Below, piece by piece: positions 17,866 to 25,925 of a DNA stretch of 64,000 bases; the first letter of the stretch is position 1; each line of letters begins with the position of its first letter. The notes beneath the pieces are model-generated. The model did not search any database. It worked only from the letters and a program-made list of their open reading frames with translations, and had not been told where the DNA came from. The DNA comes from Rhizobiaceae bacterium (lineage in GTDB: Bacteria; Pseudomonadota; Alphaproteobacteria; Rhizobiales; Rhizobiaceae). A program made the translations under genes and the position numbers. Where the stretch lies: the NCBI GenBank assembly GCA_023953845.1, contig JAMLJC010000001.1, forward strand, positions 3,110,501-3,174,500. The letters are read 5' to 3'.

Positions 17866-18454
17866 CGGTTCGCTCCACTGTTGAGCCGATCGAAAGATGC
17901 TGGCGCAGCGCCCGGTCAAAGCTTCGCCGGACGGCGGCCCGAGCGGGCCGTCGAACGAGGCGCTGAAGCCAGCGCCCGGTCAGCGAAACGATGCGAGGTT
18001 CGGCACACCGTCGATCGGTGGATTGTTCCCTTCAGCACGTTCGAAACGTGTCTTGGACCCTTGCATGCTCGACCCGAAACTATCTATGAAAGCTGTGGAC
18101 GCTCAATTGCGCAGCGCACAGTTTCACGAAGCGACATTGCGCATTGCATGCGAAGGTCTGCGTCAGATTTTCGCGCGATAGTGGGCTGGCGAACAAATGC
18201 GCCTTGCGCTTGTGCCTGCATCGGCCGTCAGCATTTTGCAGGCATTTGTAGAAAAGACCGGCGAAAAAACCCGGCAGCCAACGGTATCCGTTCTCGGCTT
18301 CTGCGTGAATGTTCGCATGCCATGCGTCATTCTGCGTCAGCATTCAACATGCTGCGCAATTGTCGCGAGGGCTGCTCTCTTGTGAAGATTTGGGCATCGG
18401 CACACCGGCCCGTGGATCGGCGGTGAGCAATCGCAATTTGAGGAGAGTCGGATC
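17866..18454. promoter_or_regulatory. 589-bp divergent intergenic region with several dyads and a 26-bp direct repeat
   Basis: I see no credible gene here. Notable sites are CACGTT-CGA-AACGTG (18036-18050), AACGG-TAT-CCGTT (18280-18292) and CGCATG-C-CATGCG (18314-18326). A 26-bp direct repeat at 18141-18166 and 18315-18340 is identical at 20 positions and ends TCTGCGTCAG in both copies, 174 bp apart. TTGCGCA recurs around 18110, 18136 and 18350 (reverse). Two binding sites for one regulator between the divergent transporter and TPP-enzyme operons would fit. No regulator gene adjoins this region. Confidence 0.45.
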
Positions 18455-20257
18455 ATGAAGTTGACCGGTGGGCAGATCGTTGCGCGCGCGCTGAAGGAAT
18501 ATGGCGTCGAATATGTCGCCGGCGTCCCGGGACATGGCATATGGTCGCTGTTCGATGCCTTTCTCGAAAAGGGGTCGGAAATCCCGTTCATACAGGTGAT
18601 GCACGAACAGAGCGCCGTGCACATGGCCGACGGCTATTTCCGCGCCAGCGGCAAGCCGATGGCGTGCTCGACCTCCATCGGACCCGGCGCCACCAACACG
18701 ATCATCGGCCTCGCCACCTGCTACACCGACTCCATCCCGGCCTTCTACGTTTCCGGCGGGCCGGCGACGCACATGAAGGGCCATGGCGTTATGCAGGAGC
18801 TGGAGCGCCAGCAGGAGAATGCCTTCCCGCGCATCACCGAACAGGTGACGAAGCGCGCCTACAAGGTCGGCCGCGTCGACGAGCTGCCGTTCATCATGCA
18901 CCGCGCCTTCAACACCATGCTCTCGGGTCGTCCGGGGCCGGTGCATGTCGAGGTGCCGATGGATCTGCAGACCGAGGCCGCCGACGTGACCATCCACCCG
19001 CTGGCCTCGCGCATGGCGGTCGGCGTCGCCTATCCGGACCCGGTCGCCGTCGAGAAGGCCGTCGCGCTGCTTCTCAACGCGGAGCGCCCGGTCATCATCG
19101 CCGGCGGCGGCGCCATCACCGCCAATGCGTCGGAGGCGCTCACCGCCCTTGCCGAGAAGGTGGGCGCGGCGGTGTCCTCCACCTGGAACGGCAAGGGCGC
19201 GATCTCCGAGGACCATCCACTGTCCATCGGCGCCGTCGGCCAGACCGGCACCTCCTGCGGCAACAAGGTCACTGCATCGGCCGATGTGGTGATGTCCGTC
19301 GGCTGCCGCTTCACCGACTGGTCGGCATCGAGCTACCGCAAGGGTGCGAGCTTCTCGATCCCGCCCGGCAAGCTGATCCATATCGATCTCGACCACCACG
19401 AGATCGGCAAGAACTATCCGACCGAGGTCGGCATCGTCGCCGACGCCCGCGCGACGCTGGAGGCGATGCTGGCCCTGATCTCCGATCAGCAGTCGGCCCG
19501 CGCGCTCGCCAGGCGCGACCGCTTCCACGCCGACGTTCGCGCCGCCAAGGAGGAATGGGAGGCGATGCTGGCGCCGCGCCGCGACAGTCATGAAAGCCCG
19601 TTCACCTCGCAGCGGCCGCTTGGCGCCCTGCGCAAGATGATGGACCGCAGCGGCATCATCCTTGCCGGCTCCGGCAACACGCAAGGCGCTGTCAAGCAGA
19701 CCTTTCCGGTCTACGAGCCGCGCACGCACATCACGTCCGGATCGTTCTCGCCGATGGGCTGGGCGGTGCCGGCCGCCCTCGGCGCCAAGCTCGCGCAGCC
19801 GGACCGTCAGGTTGTCGCCGTCGTGGGCGACGGCGATTTCATGATGAGCCTGCCGGAGATGGGCACGGCTGTCATGAACGACATACCGGCGGTCTTCCTC
19901 GTGCAGAACAATCGCGGCTACATGTCGATCCGCGGCGGCCAGCGCAAGTTCATGGGCCGGCATATCGCCTCGGAATTCAACCACCACAAGGGGAATGGCG
20001 AACCCTACACGGCCAACATCTCGGAGGTCGCGAAGAATTTCGGCATGGAATCGTGGAAGGTGGAGGACTCCGCCGATCTCGAGAAAACGCTGAAGGCGGC
20101 GCTCGACAGCAAGGCCCCGGCTCTTGTCGAGGTCACCACGTCCCGCGACGCGGCAGGGCCTTTCGTTACCGGCTGGTGGGACTTCCCGTCGCCGGCCTAT
20201 TACGAGAAGGAACAGGCCGAATATGCCGAGGGGCGCAAGCTCGAACAGCATATGTAG
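18455..20257 (+). CDS. Thiamine-diphosphate-dependent enzyme, acetolactate-synthase-like
   Basis: 600 residues in the order TPP_N (about 1-170), central domain (about 190-325) and TPP_C (about 380-560). The activating Glu is in MHEQSAVHMADGYFRA. The ThDP/Mg motif starts at VVGDGDFMM and ends in FLVQNN, giving GDG-x(~25)-NN. Such enzymes decarboxylate or ligate 2-oxo acids or cleave cyclic diones (acetolactate synthase, glyoxylate carboligase, sulfoacetaldehyde acetyltransferase, IolD). The motifs do not single out one of these, and it lacks the extra length of typical IolD. The start has GAGGAGAG about 8 nt upstream. It is first in the operon with a sulfopropanediol-type dehydrogenase, GMC oxidoreductase and TIM-barrel protein. 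Confidence 0.85.
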   Translation: MKLTGGQIVARALKEYGVEYVAGVPGHGIWSLFDAFLEKGSEIPFIQVMHEQSAVHMADGYFRASGKPMACSTSIGPGATNTIIGLATCYTDSIPAFYVSGGPATHMKGHGVMQELERQQENAFPRITEQVTKRAYKVGRVDELPFIMHRAFNTMLSGRPGPVHVEVPMDLQTEAADVTIHPLASRMAVGVAYPDPVAVEKAVALLLNAERPVIIAGGGAITANASEALTALAEKVGAAVSSTWNGKGAISEDHPLSIGAVGQTGTSCGNKVTASADVVMSVGCRFTDWSASSYRKGASFSIPPGKLIHIDLDHHEIGKNYPTEVGIVADARATLEAMLALISDQQSARALARRDRFHADVRAAKEEWEAMLAPRRDSHESPFTSQRPLGALRKMMDRSGIILAGSGNTQGAVKQTFPVYEPRTHITSGSFSPMGWAVPAALGAKLAQPDRQVVAVVGDGDFMMSLPEMGTAVMNDIPAVFLVQNNRGYMSIRGGQRKFMGRHIASEFNHHKGNGEPYTANISEVAKNFGMESWKVEDSADLEKTLKAALDSKAPALVEVTTSRDAAGPFVTGWWDFPSPAYYEKEQAEYAEGRKLEQHM

Positions 20258-20295
20258 TTCCACTTCGAGATCATCATCCAGTCCGTAGAAAAGGC

Positions 20296-20316
20296 GGCCT
20301 GCCCTGATGGCAGGCC
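20296..20316 (+). other. Intercistronic hairpin between TPP enzyme and HisD-like genes
   Basis: GGCCTGCC (20296-20303) pairs perfectly with GGCAGGCC (20309-20316) around a 5-nt loop. No T-run follows, so it is not a strong terminator. It may stabilise or segment the mRNA between the first and second gene of the operon. Confidence 0.5.
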
Positions 20317-20337
20317 GAAGCGGCGAGGTTCGCGAGC

Positions 20338-21648
20338 ATGATTAGGCATCTGAAGACCGCGAAGCCGGCGGCAGGCATTTCCCAGAATCAATCCCTCAGC
20401 AATGCGGTGACCGATCTGCTTTCGGCGGTGGAAAAGGGCGGTGATCGCGTCGTGCGCGAACTTTCGATCAAGTTCGACAAGCTCGACCGCGAATCGTACC
20501 TGCTGACGCCTCAGGAAATCCAGGCCTGCCTGGACAGGCTGACGAAACAGCAGCGGGCCGATATCGAGTTCGCGCAGGAGCAGGTGCGCAATTTCGCACA
20601 GGCACAGAAGGCAGCGTTGCTCGATATCGAGGTGGAGACGCTGCCCGGAGTCGTTCTGGGCCACCGCAACATCCCCGTCGCCAATGTCGGCTGCTACGTT
20701 CCGGGCGGGCAGTATCCGCTGCTTGCCTCGGCGCATATGTCGGTCCTGACCGCCAGGGTGGCGGGCTGCGGCCGGGTGATCACCTGCGCGCCGCCCTTCA
20801 AGGGGGGGCTCGCGCCGCTGATCGTCGCGGCGCAGCATCTTGCCGGCGCCGACGAGATCTACTGCCTCGGCGGCGTGCAGGCGATCGCGGCAATGGCCTA
20901 CGGGACGGAGACGATCCAGCCCGTCGACATGGTGGCAGGTCCGGGCAACGCCTATGTGGCGGAAGCCAAGCGCCTCCTGTTCGGCAAGGTCGGCATCGAC
21001 CTCTTCGCCGGACCGACGGAAACGCTCCTCATCGCCGACGACTCGGTGGACGGCGAACTTTGCGCCACCGACCTGCTCGGTCAGGCCGAGCACGGCGTCA
21101 ATTCGCCGGCCGTCCTGATCACCAACTCCGAAAAGCTGGCGAAGGACACGCAGCGCGAGATCGAGCGCCTGCTCAAGATCCTGCCGACGGCGGCTATCGC
21201 CGGCAAGGCATGGGAAGAGTGCGGCGAGATCATCCTGTGCGACACGCTCGACGAGATGGTCGCCGAAGCCGACCGGGTCGCGTCGGAGCACGTCCATGTC
21301 ATGACGGCCGATCCCGACTATTTCCTGGAGCGGATGACCAATTATGGCGCGCTCTTCCTCGGTGCGCGGACCACGGTCGCGTATGGGGACAAGGTCATCG
21401 GCACCAACCATACGCTGCCGACCAAGCGTGCGGCCCGCTATACGGGCGGCCTGTGGGTGGGCAAGTTCCTGAAAACCTGCACCTACCAGCGCATCCTGAC
21501 CGACGAGGCCTCCGCCGCCATCGGGGAGCACTGCTCGCGGCTCTGCATCATGGAAGGTTTCGCCGGACATGCCGAGCAGGCGAACGTGCGGGTGCGCCGT
21601 TACGCGCATCGCAATGTCGACTATGCTCAGGCGGTCGAGCCGCTTTGA
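20338..21648 (+). CDS. Histidinol-dehydrogenase-family NAD-dependent dehydrogenase (sulfopropanediol 3-dehydrogenase-like)
   Basis: 436 residues of the HisD fold. Family blocks seen are VGCYVPGGQYPLLASAHM, VAGPGNAYVAEAKRLLFG, DLFAGPTETLLIADD and EHVHVMTADPDYF. The C-terminal block TNHTLPTKRAARYTGGLWVG and the EHGVNSPAVLI segment differ from true HisD (SHGE..., ADHVLPT) and resemble the HpsN group, which oxidises (R)-2,3-dihydroxypropane-1-sulfonate to sulfolactate. It is not in a his operon but between a TPP enzyme and a GMC oxidoreductase, so it is a catabolic polyol dehydrogenase. Whether the substrate is a sulfonate is unproven: no sulfolyase or sulfite gene is seen here. Confidence 0.85.
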   Translation: MIRHLKTAKPAAGISQNQSLSNAVTDLLSAVEKGGDRVVRELSIKFDKLDRESYLLTPQEIQACLDRLTKQQRADIEFAQEQVRNFAQAQKAALLDIEVETLPGVVLGHRNIPVANVGCYVPGGQYPLLASAHMSVLTARVAGCGRVITCAPPFKGGLAPLIVAAQHLAGADEIYCLGGVQAIAAMAYGTETIQPVDMVAGPGNAYVAEAKRLLFGKVGIDLFAGPTETLLIADDSVDGELCATDLLGQAEHGVNSPAVLITNSEKLAKDTQREIERLLKILPTAAIAGKAWEECGEIILCDTLDEMVAEADRVASEHVHVMTADPDYFLERMTNYGALFLGARTTVAYGDKVIGTNHTLPTKRAARYTGGLWVGKFLKTCTYQRILTDEASAAIGEHCSRLCIMEGFAGHAEQANVRVRRYAHRNVDYAQAVEPL

Positions 21649-21682
21649 CGGGCAGGCATTCCTGGACCCCTCGGAACACGCC

Positions 21683-23188
21683 ATGGACCAGACTGCAGAC
21701 ATCGTCATCATCGGTTCAGGCATAGGCGGCGCCACCGCGGCCTATGTGCTGGCGCCCACCGGAGCGCGCATCCTGATCATCGAGCGCGGCGAGCGGCTGG
21801 TCGATTCGCCGGAGGCGCGCGATGACCGCGCCATCTTCCAGCGCGGCTTCTACCGGACGAAGGAACTCTGGCAGGACGGCGCGGGCGTGCCGTTCAATCC
21901 CGGCAATTTCTACAATGTCGGCGGCAACTCGAAATTCTACGGCGCGATCATGTACCGCTATCGCGCCGAGGATTTTTCGCCGATCGAACACATGGAAGGC
22001 ACGACGCCGGGCTGGCCGATCACCTATGAGGAGATGGAGCCCTGGTATTCGGAAGCCGAGCAGCTTTTTCAGGTGCGCGGCGCAATCGGCGAGGACCCGA
22101 CGGAGCCGCAGCATTCGAAGCCCTATGCCTATCGTGCCGTTCCCGACGAGCCGTCGGTCGCACACTTGCGCGAGCGCATCCTCAAGACCGGCATACACGC
22201 CAGCTCGCTGCCGATCGCCATCGATCATGTCGCCTGGCTGAAGCGCGCCAGGACGACCTGGGACGCCTTTCCGGACACTTTTACAGGCAAGATCGATGCC
22301 GAGACGGGACCGCTGACGCTGGCGCTCAGGCACAAGAACGTCTCCCTGATGACGGGTGCGGAAGTTCTGCGGCTGGAAACTGATGGAGCCGGCAAGACGA
22401 TAACGCACGCCGTGGTTCGCAAGGACGGCGCGGAGGTCCGCATCGCCGCCGGCCGCTTCATCCTCGCCGCGGGTGCGGTGAACTCTGCCGCGTTGCTGCT
22501 GCGCTCGGCCGGCGGCGCGCACAAGAAAGGGCTCGCCAACGGCTCCGATCAGGTCGGCCGCAATTTCATGAACCACAATTGCAGCGCGATGATCGCGATC
22601 GATCCGCTCATGCGCAACACGTCGGTCCACCAGAAGACGTTCGGATTCAACGATTTCTATCTGCGCGACGACCGCAGCGGATACCCGCTCGGCAATGTGC
22701 AGCTGCTTGGCAAGATCACCGGGCCGATCTTCAAGGCCAACATGAAATACGCGCCGGAGTTCGCGACTGCGCTGCTCGCCCGCTACTCTTTCGACTGGTA
22801 CGTGATGAGCGAGGACCTGCCCGATCCCGACAGCCGCGTGACCGTGAACGACGGCATGATCCGGCTCGACTGGCAGCGGTCGAACCTCGCCTGCCACCGC
22901 GCGCTGTCGGAGAGGACGAAGGAAGTGTTCAAGGCGGCGGGATTCCCGATCGTGCTGTCACGCGCCTTCGACCGCCGCACTCCCTCCCATCAATGCGGCA
23001 CCGCACGGCTTGGCGCCGACGCTGCAACGTCGGTCGTCGATCCGTTCTGCCGGGCGCATGACGTCGGCAACCTCTACATCATGGACGCCAGCGTGCTGCC
23101 GACCTCGGCTGCGGTCAATCCCGCGCTGACGGTGGCCGCCGTGGTGCTGCGGGCAGCAGGCCGATTGAAGCGTGAACTGTCAGCATGA
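21683..23188 (+). CDS. GMC family FAD oxidoreductase 2 (sugar/glucoside-3-dehydrogenase-like)
   Basis: 501 residues from the ATG at 21683 (GGAAC upstream), 34 bp after the HisD-like gene. FAD fold IIGSGIGGATAAYVLAPTG; the segment GNFYNVGGNSKFYGAIMYRY is characteristic of the short GMC branch that contains fungal pyranose and bacterial glucoside 3-dehydrogenases. The catalytic pair appears to be His436 (SHQCGTARLG) and Asn479 (AAVNPAL). No Tat or Sec signal is seen, so it should act in the cytoplasm or with an unseen small subunit. Oxidation of a ring or polyol hydroxyl before action of the TIM-barrel protein downstream is a reasonable but untested order. Confidence 0.88.
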   Translation: MDQTADIVIIGSGIGGATAAYVLAPTGARILIIERGERLVDSPEARDDRAIFQRGFYRTKELWQDGAGVPFNPGNFYNVGGNSKFYGAIMYRYRAEDFSPIEHMEGTTPGWPITYEEMEPWYSEAEQLFQVRGAIGEDPTEPQHSKPYAYRAVPDEPSVAHLRERILKTGIHASSLPIAIDHVAWLKRARTTWDAFPDTFTGKIDAETGPLTLALRHKNVSLMTGAEVLRLETDGAGKTITHAVVRKDGAEVRIAAGRFILAAGAVNSAALLLRSAGGAHKKGLANGSDQVGRNFMNHNCSAMIAIDPLMRNTSVHQKTFGFNDFYLRDDRSGYPLGNVQLLGKITGPIFKANMKYAPEFATALLARYSFDWYVMSEDLPDPDSRVTVNDGMIRLDWQRSNLACHRALSERTKEVFKAAGFPIVLSRAFDRRTPSHQCGTARLGADAATSVVDPFCRAHDVGNLYIMDASVLPTSAAVNPALTVAAVVLRAAGRLKRELSA

Positions 23189-23258
23189 ACGCGCGGATCA
23201 CATCAACCATCCGGGCCGCACCGAATTTCGTGACGATTTGACAACAGGATCAACCGAC

Positions 23259-23963
23259 ATGGCCGCCACCCACAACACCAGCCGTCGCCTGTCCTTCGCG
23301 GACGATTTCATCGAAGCCGTACTGGTCGAGAATGTCCGCGATCTCACGGTCGACAACGGAGTCGTCGTCAACCTGTCGCCGCAGCGCATGATCGTCGGCG
23401 GCGACGTCCCGGGCATCGTCCTGCCTTGGAAGTCGACGGCATTGCGCGGCGGGGTCGTCACCAGCGCAGAGAGGGTGGCGGTCCTGACGATGAAGAAGAT
23501 CACCAATCTGGGTGGTGTCGGCCTGCGCGGCTGGGATTGGCTCGGCAATCGCATCCGCAGCTTCCCGCGCGACACGCCGCTCTACATCTCGTCGCAGGAC
23601 ACGGTCGGCGAGGTGGAAGTCGATCCGCTGGCCTTCACCAACGAGAGCCCGGCCGGCGAGGCCCGCCAGCGTTTCACGCTGAAGCTCAATCTGTGGTGGT
23701 CGCCAGGCGAGACGGACTGCTTCATTCACAACGAGCATCCGTTTCTCGAGGTCCACACGCAGATCCACGGACTGGGTCGCATGCAGAAGTTCCGGCAGCG
23801 CGACGAGGCGACCGTCTACGAGGATGTGCTGATGCCGGTCGGCTATACGCATGATCCGTTCTGCCGCGTCGCCGGCAAGAACCAGTGGGAATATCCGTGG
23901 CATCGATATTACGCGGACACGGATTCCATCTGGCTGGCAATCGAACTGCACCCGCAGGCGTAA
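23259..23963 (+). CDS. Conserved-looking protein of unknown function, beta-rich, possibly cupin-like
   Basis: 234 residues from the ATG at 23259 (AGGAT 7-8 nt upstream). The reading frame is open further upstream to 23172, overlapping the GMC stop. I do not recognise the family. It is soluble, rich in short beta-strand patterns, and has a His/Glu-rich stretch (FIHNEHPFLEVHTQIHG and MPVGYTHDPFCRV) that looks like a metal-binding double-stranded beta-helix. Position between the GMC oxidoreductase and the TIM-barrel gene (23 bp downstream) suggests a partner subunit or a step in the same pathway. An analogy is the C-glycoside deglycosidase systems, where a GMC or Gfo/Idh oxidase is followed by a beta-rich small subunit and a TIM-barrel large subunit; this is inference only. 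Confidence 0.65.
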   Translation: MAATHNTSRRLSFADDFIEAVLVENVRDLTVDNGVVVNLSPQRMIVGGDVPGIVLPWKSTALRGGVVTSAERVAVLTMKKITNLGGVGLRGWDWLGNRIRSFPRDTPLYISSQDTVGEVEVDPLAFTNESPAGEARQRFTLKLNLWWSPGETDCFIHNEHPFLEVHTQIHGLGRMQKFRQRDEATVYEDVLMPVGYTHDPFCRVAGKNQWEYPWHRYYADTDSIWLAIELHPQA

Positions 23964-23986
23964 GACGGAAAACGAGGAGGCGAAAA

Positions 23987-24850
23987 ATGGCCGGTCGCGT
24001 CAACAGCACCATGATGCCATTTTCCAATGTGGCGCATCTGCCGCTCGACGAGAAGCTGCGCGCCACGAGGCTCGCGGGCTTCTCGCAGCTTTCGCTGATG
24101 CCGCTTGAGGTTGAAAAGCTGCTCGCCTCGGGCCTGAGCGCGAAGGATATCTCCGCGCGGGCGTCCGACGCAGGCGTGGAGATCACGCGCCTCGATCCGC
24201 TGAACACCTGGCCGCGCATCTGGCGGCCGGACAATATGGACGAAGTCTATATCGCCAGCGTCAACACGGAGCCTGATCGCTTCTTCGAGCTCTGCGCGGC
24301 GCTGGGGTGCACCTATGCCAGCCTCAACGCAACGTTCCCGCTGAATTCCATGTCCATCGGCGAGATCACCGAGCACTACGCCAATATCTGCAAGCGCGCG
24401 GCCGAGCACGGCATGTTCTGCGACCTGGAATTCATTCCGCTCTGGGGCGTGCCGACGCTTTCGATGGCATGGGAGATCGTGTCCGGCGCAGGCGCGAAGA
24501 ACGGCGGTCTCGTCTTCGACGTATGGCATTTTGTCAGAAGCCACTCCGACATCGAGGTGTTGAAGACTATTCCCGGCGAGATGATCCATTGCGTGCAGCT
24601 GAATGACGGGCCGCTGGAGCTCCCGCAGGGCGTGTCCATCAAGGACGATTGCTACGACCGCAAGTTCCCCGGAGACGGCGAGTTCCCCAACACGGAAATC
24701 ATCTCCGTGCTCGCGCGGAGCGGAGGATTGAACCAGGTCGGACCAGAGGTCTTTTCGCCGATGCTCGCCACGATGAGCGCGGAAGAAGTGGCGGACGTAT
24801 CGGCTCGCTCGACCCGCGAGGCTCTGGAAAAAGCCGGCATCGCCCTCTGA
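23987..24850 (+). CDS. Sugar phosphate isomerase/epimerase-like TIM-barrel protein (AP_endonuc_2/xylose-isomerase-like)
   Basis: 287 residues from the ATG at 23987, with the strong site GAGGAGG 6 nt upstream. TIM-barrel features of the family are seen: VEITRLDPLNTWPRIW, CDLEFIPLWGVP (metal Glu), GLVFDVWHFVRS (metal Asp/His) and IHCVQLNDGP (His/Asp). Members include epimerases, dehydratases, inosose isomerases and C-glycoside-cleaving lyases, usually using Mn or Mg. It is the last gene of the operon 18455-24850 and is followed by a bidirectional terminator. The substrate may be the 3-keto compound made by the GMC enzyme, by context only. Confidence 0.83.
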   Translation: MAGRVNSTMMPFSNVAHLPLDEKLRATRLAGFSQLSLMPLEVEKLLASGLSAKDISARASDAGVEITRLDPLNTWPRIWRPDNMDEVYIASVNTEPDRFFELCAALGCTYASLNATFPLNSMSIGEITEHYANICKRAAEHGMFCDLEFIPLWGVPTLSMAWEIVSGAGAKNGGLVFDVWHFVRSHSDIEVLKTIPGEMIHCVQLNDGPLELPQGVSIKDDCYDRKFPGDGEFPNTEIISVLARSGGLNQVGPEVFSPMLATMSAEEVADVSARSTREALEKAGIAL

Positions 24851-24910
24851 CCGGGGTCGGTTCGAGCGCGGTCCCGGTTCTGCCGCGTTCAACACGGAGA
24901 GCGCTGCTGC

Positions 24911-24957
24911 CAACGAAAAAAGCCGCCCCCGCGAATGCAAAGGGCGGCTTTTCGTTG
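24911..24957. terminator. Bidirectional rho-independent terminator
   Basis: Between convergent genes ending at 24850 and 24972, GCCGCCC (24922-24928) pairs with GGGCGGC (24942-24948). Outer arms are CAACGAAAA.. and ..TTTTCGTTG, giving an A-tract before and a T-tract after the GC stem. It can terminate transcripts from both strands. Confidence 0.9.
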
Positions 24958-24971
24958 CGTCCTCGTCGGTG

Positions 24972-25853
24972 TCAGCCGTTGATCAGCCGGTTCATCAGAT
25001 CGTGGATTCCCCGGGCGACCTCGTAGCTGTTCTCCTGATGCTGCTTGCGCGAGAACATCTCGCAGCTCCACCAGCCGACATAGCCGGTCGCCTTCACGGC
25101 GTCGGTCCACGCCTTGAGATCGATCACGCCGCTGCCGGTCGGAACGTCGCGCAGCACGGCCTCAACGGGAACGCCGCCGTCATGCCGCAGCGAATCGCAG
25201 AAATGCACGCCGTAGAGGATGTTCTTGTCGATTTTTGCCACGACGTCCGGCGTATCTCCGGCCACATAGCAGTGCCAGTAGTCGATGAGCAGCCTGACAT
25301 TGTCGCGGCCGGCGCGGTCGATGATTTCGAGCTGGTCGGCGAGCGTGTTTAGCGGTGTCCAGCCGAGCGCTTCCAGATAAAGCAGAAGGCCCTCTTCCGC
25401 GGCGCGATCGGCCAGTTTTGCGAGGTTCTTCGCCGTGATCCTGATCTGCTCGTCGCGCGGCAGGCCGAGCACGCCCTTGTAGAGGGAGGTGCTTCCGGAA
25501 CTGGTGTAGTCGATCAGCGCCTGTACGTTTGCCGGGCCGGTGAGCACCTGCACCGCCTTCGCGCCGACAAGCTTCGCGAGATGGAAGAATTCTTCCGCGT
25601 CGGCCATCAGCGCAGGCTCGTCGGCGCCGGTGCGTTCGATGTCGACCAGAAAACCGAGGCCGGGAATATCGAAGCCGCGCAGGCGATCGCGCAGTTCAGC
25701 CTCGGTGAAGCCCGCCTCGAGAAAGGCCTTGAGCTTCAGCTTAGACGCCTCGATGCCGTCGAAACCCACCGTTCTGGCAAGCTCCAGGTCCATGACCAGC
25801 GGCTGGAACTTGGCGACCAGCGAGTGGAGGATCAGTCTCTGTTTTTCTTGCAT
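24972..25853 (-). CDS. Sugar phosphate isomerase/epimerase family TIM-barrel protein 2
   Basis: 293 residues of the AP_endonuc_2 superfamily: ELARTVGFDGIEASKLKL, VQVLTGPANVQ, GLLLYLEALGW (metal Glu), VRLLIDYWHCYVAG (metal Asp/His) and ILYGVHFCDSLR (His/Asp). It is not closely similar to the TIM-barrel at 23987. It lies 72 bp downstream of the Gfo/Idh-like gene on the same strand, so the two are probably co-transcribed. Family roles are epimerisation, isomerisation or dehydration of sugars and inosose-type ketones; the exact reaction is unknown. Confidence 0.83.
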   Translation of the reverse strand: MQEKQRLILHSLVAKFQPLVMDLELARTVGFDGIEASKLKLKAFLEAGFTEAELRDRLRGFDIPGLGFLVDIERTGADEPALMADAEEFFHLAKLVGAKAVQVLTGPANVQALIDYTSSGSTSLYKGVLGLPRDEQIRITAKNLAKLADRAAEEGLLLYLEALGWTPLNTLADQLEIIDRAGRDNVRLLIDYWHCYVAGDTPDVVAKIDKNILYGVHFCDSLRHDGGVPVEAVLRDVPTGSGVIDLKAWTDAVKATGYVGWWSCEMFSRKQHQENSYEVARGIHDLMNRLING

Positions 25854-25925
25854 CGAGGAAACTCTCCGTTGGGTTCATAGTCTCGGATGGCCGCCGGTGA
25901 TGGCCGGCAAGACCGTCTCGGCGGT

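Noticed and set aside
17897..18181. 94-codon open frame in the divergent intergenic region
   Set aside because: No ribosome site, no domain, and it covers probable operator repeats. Treated as non-coding.
18107..18360. TTGCGCA half-sites as NnrR boxes
   Set aside because: None has the CGCAA partner at the 4-bp spacing seen at 37153 and 40584, so they were not called as Fnr/NnrR sites.
16588..18426. 612-codon open frame on the plus strand
   Set aside because: It lies antisense over the PotB/PotC-type permease genes, has a low-complexity Arg/Asp/Glu-rich product and no ribosome site. It is a high-GC shadow frame.
18455..20257. IolD of the inositol pathway
   Set aside because: Sequence blocks around the ThDP motif and the N-terminus do not match IolD, and no other iol gene is adjacent. 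Kept as a general TPP enzyme.
20338..21648. Histidine-biosynthesis HisD
   Set aside because: Not near other his genes, and the C-terminal block matches sulfopropanediol-type dehydrogenases better than histidinol dehydrogenase.
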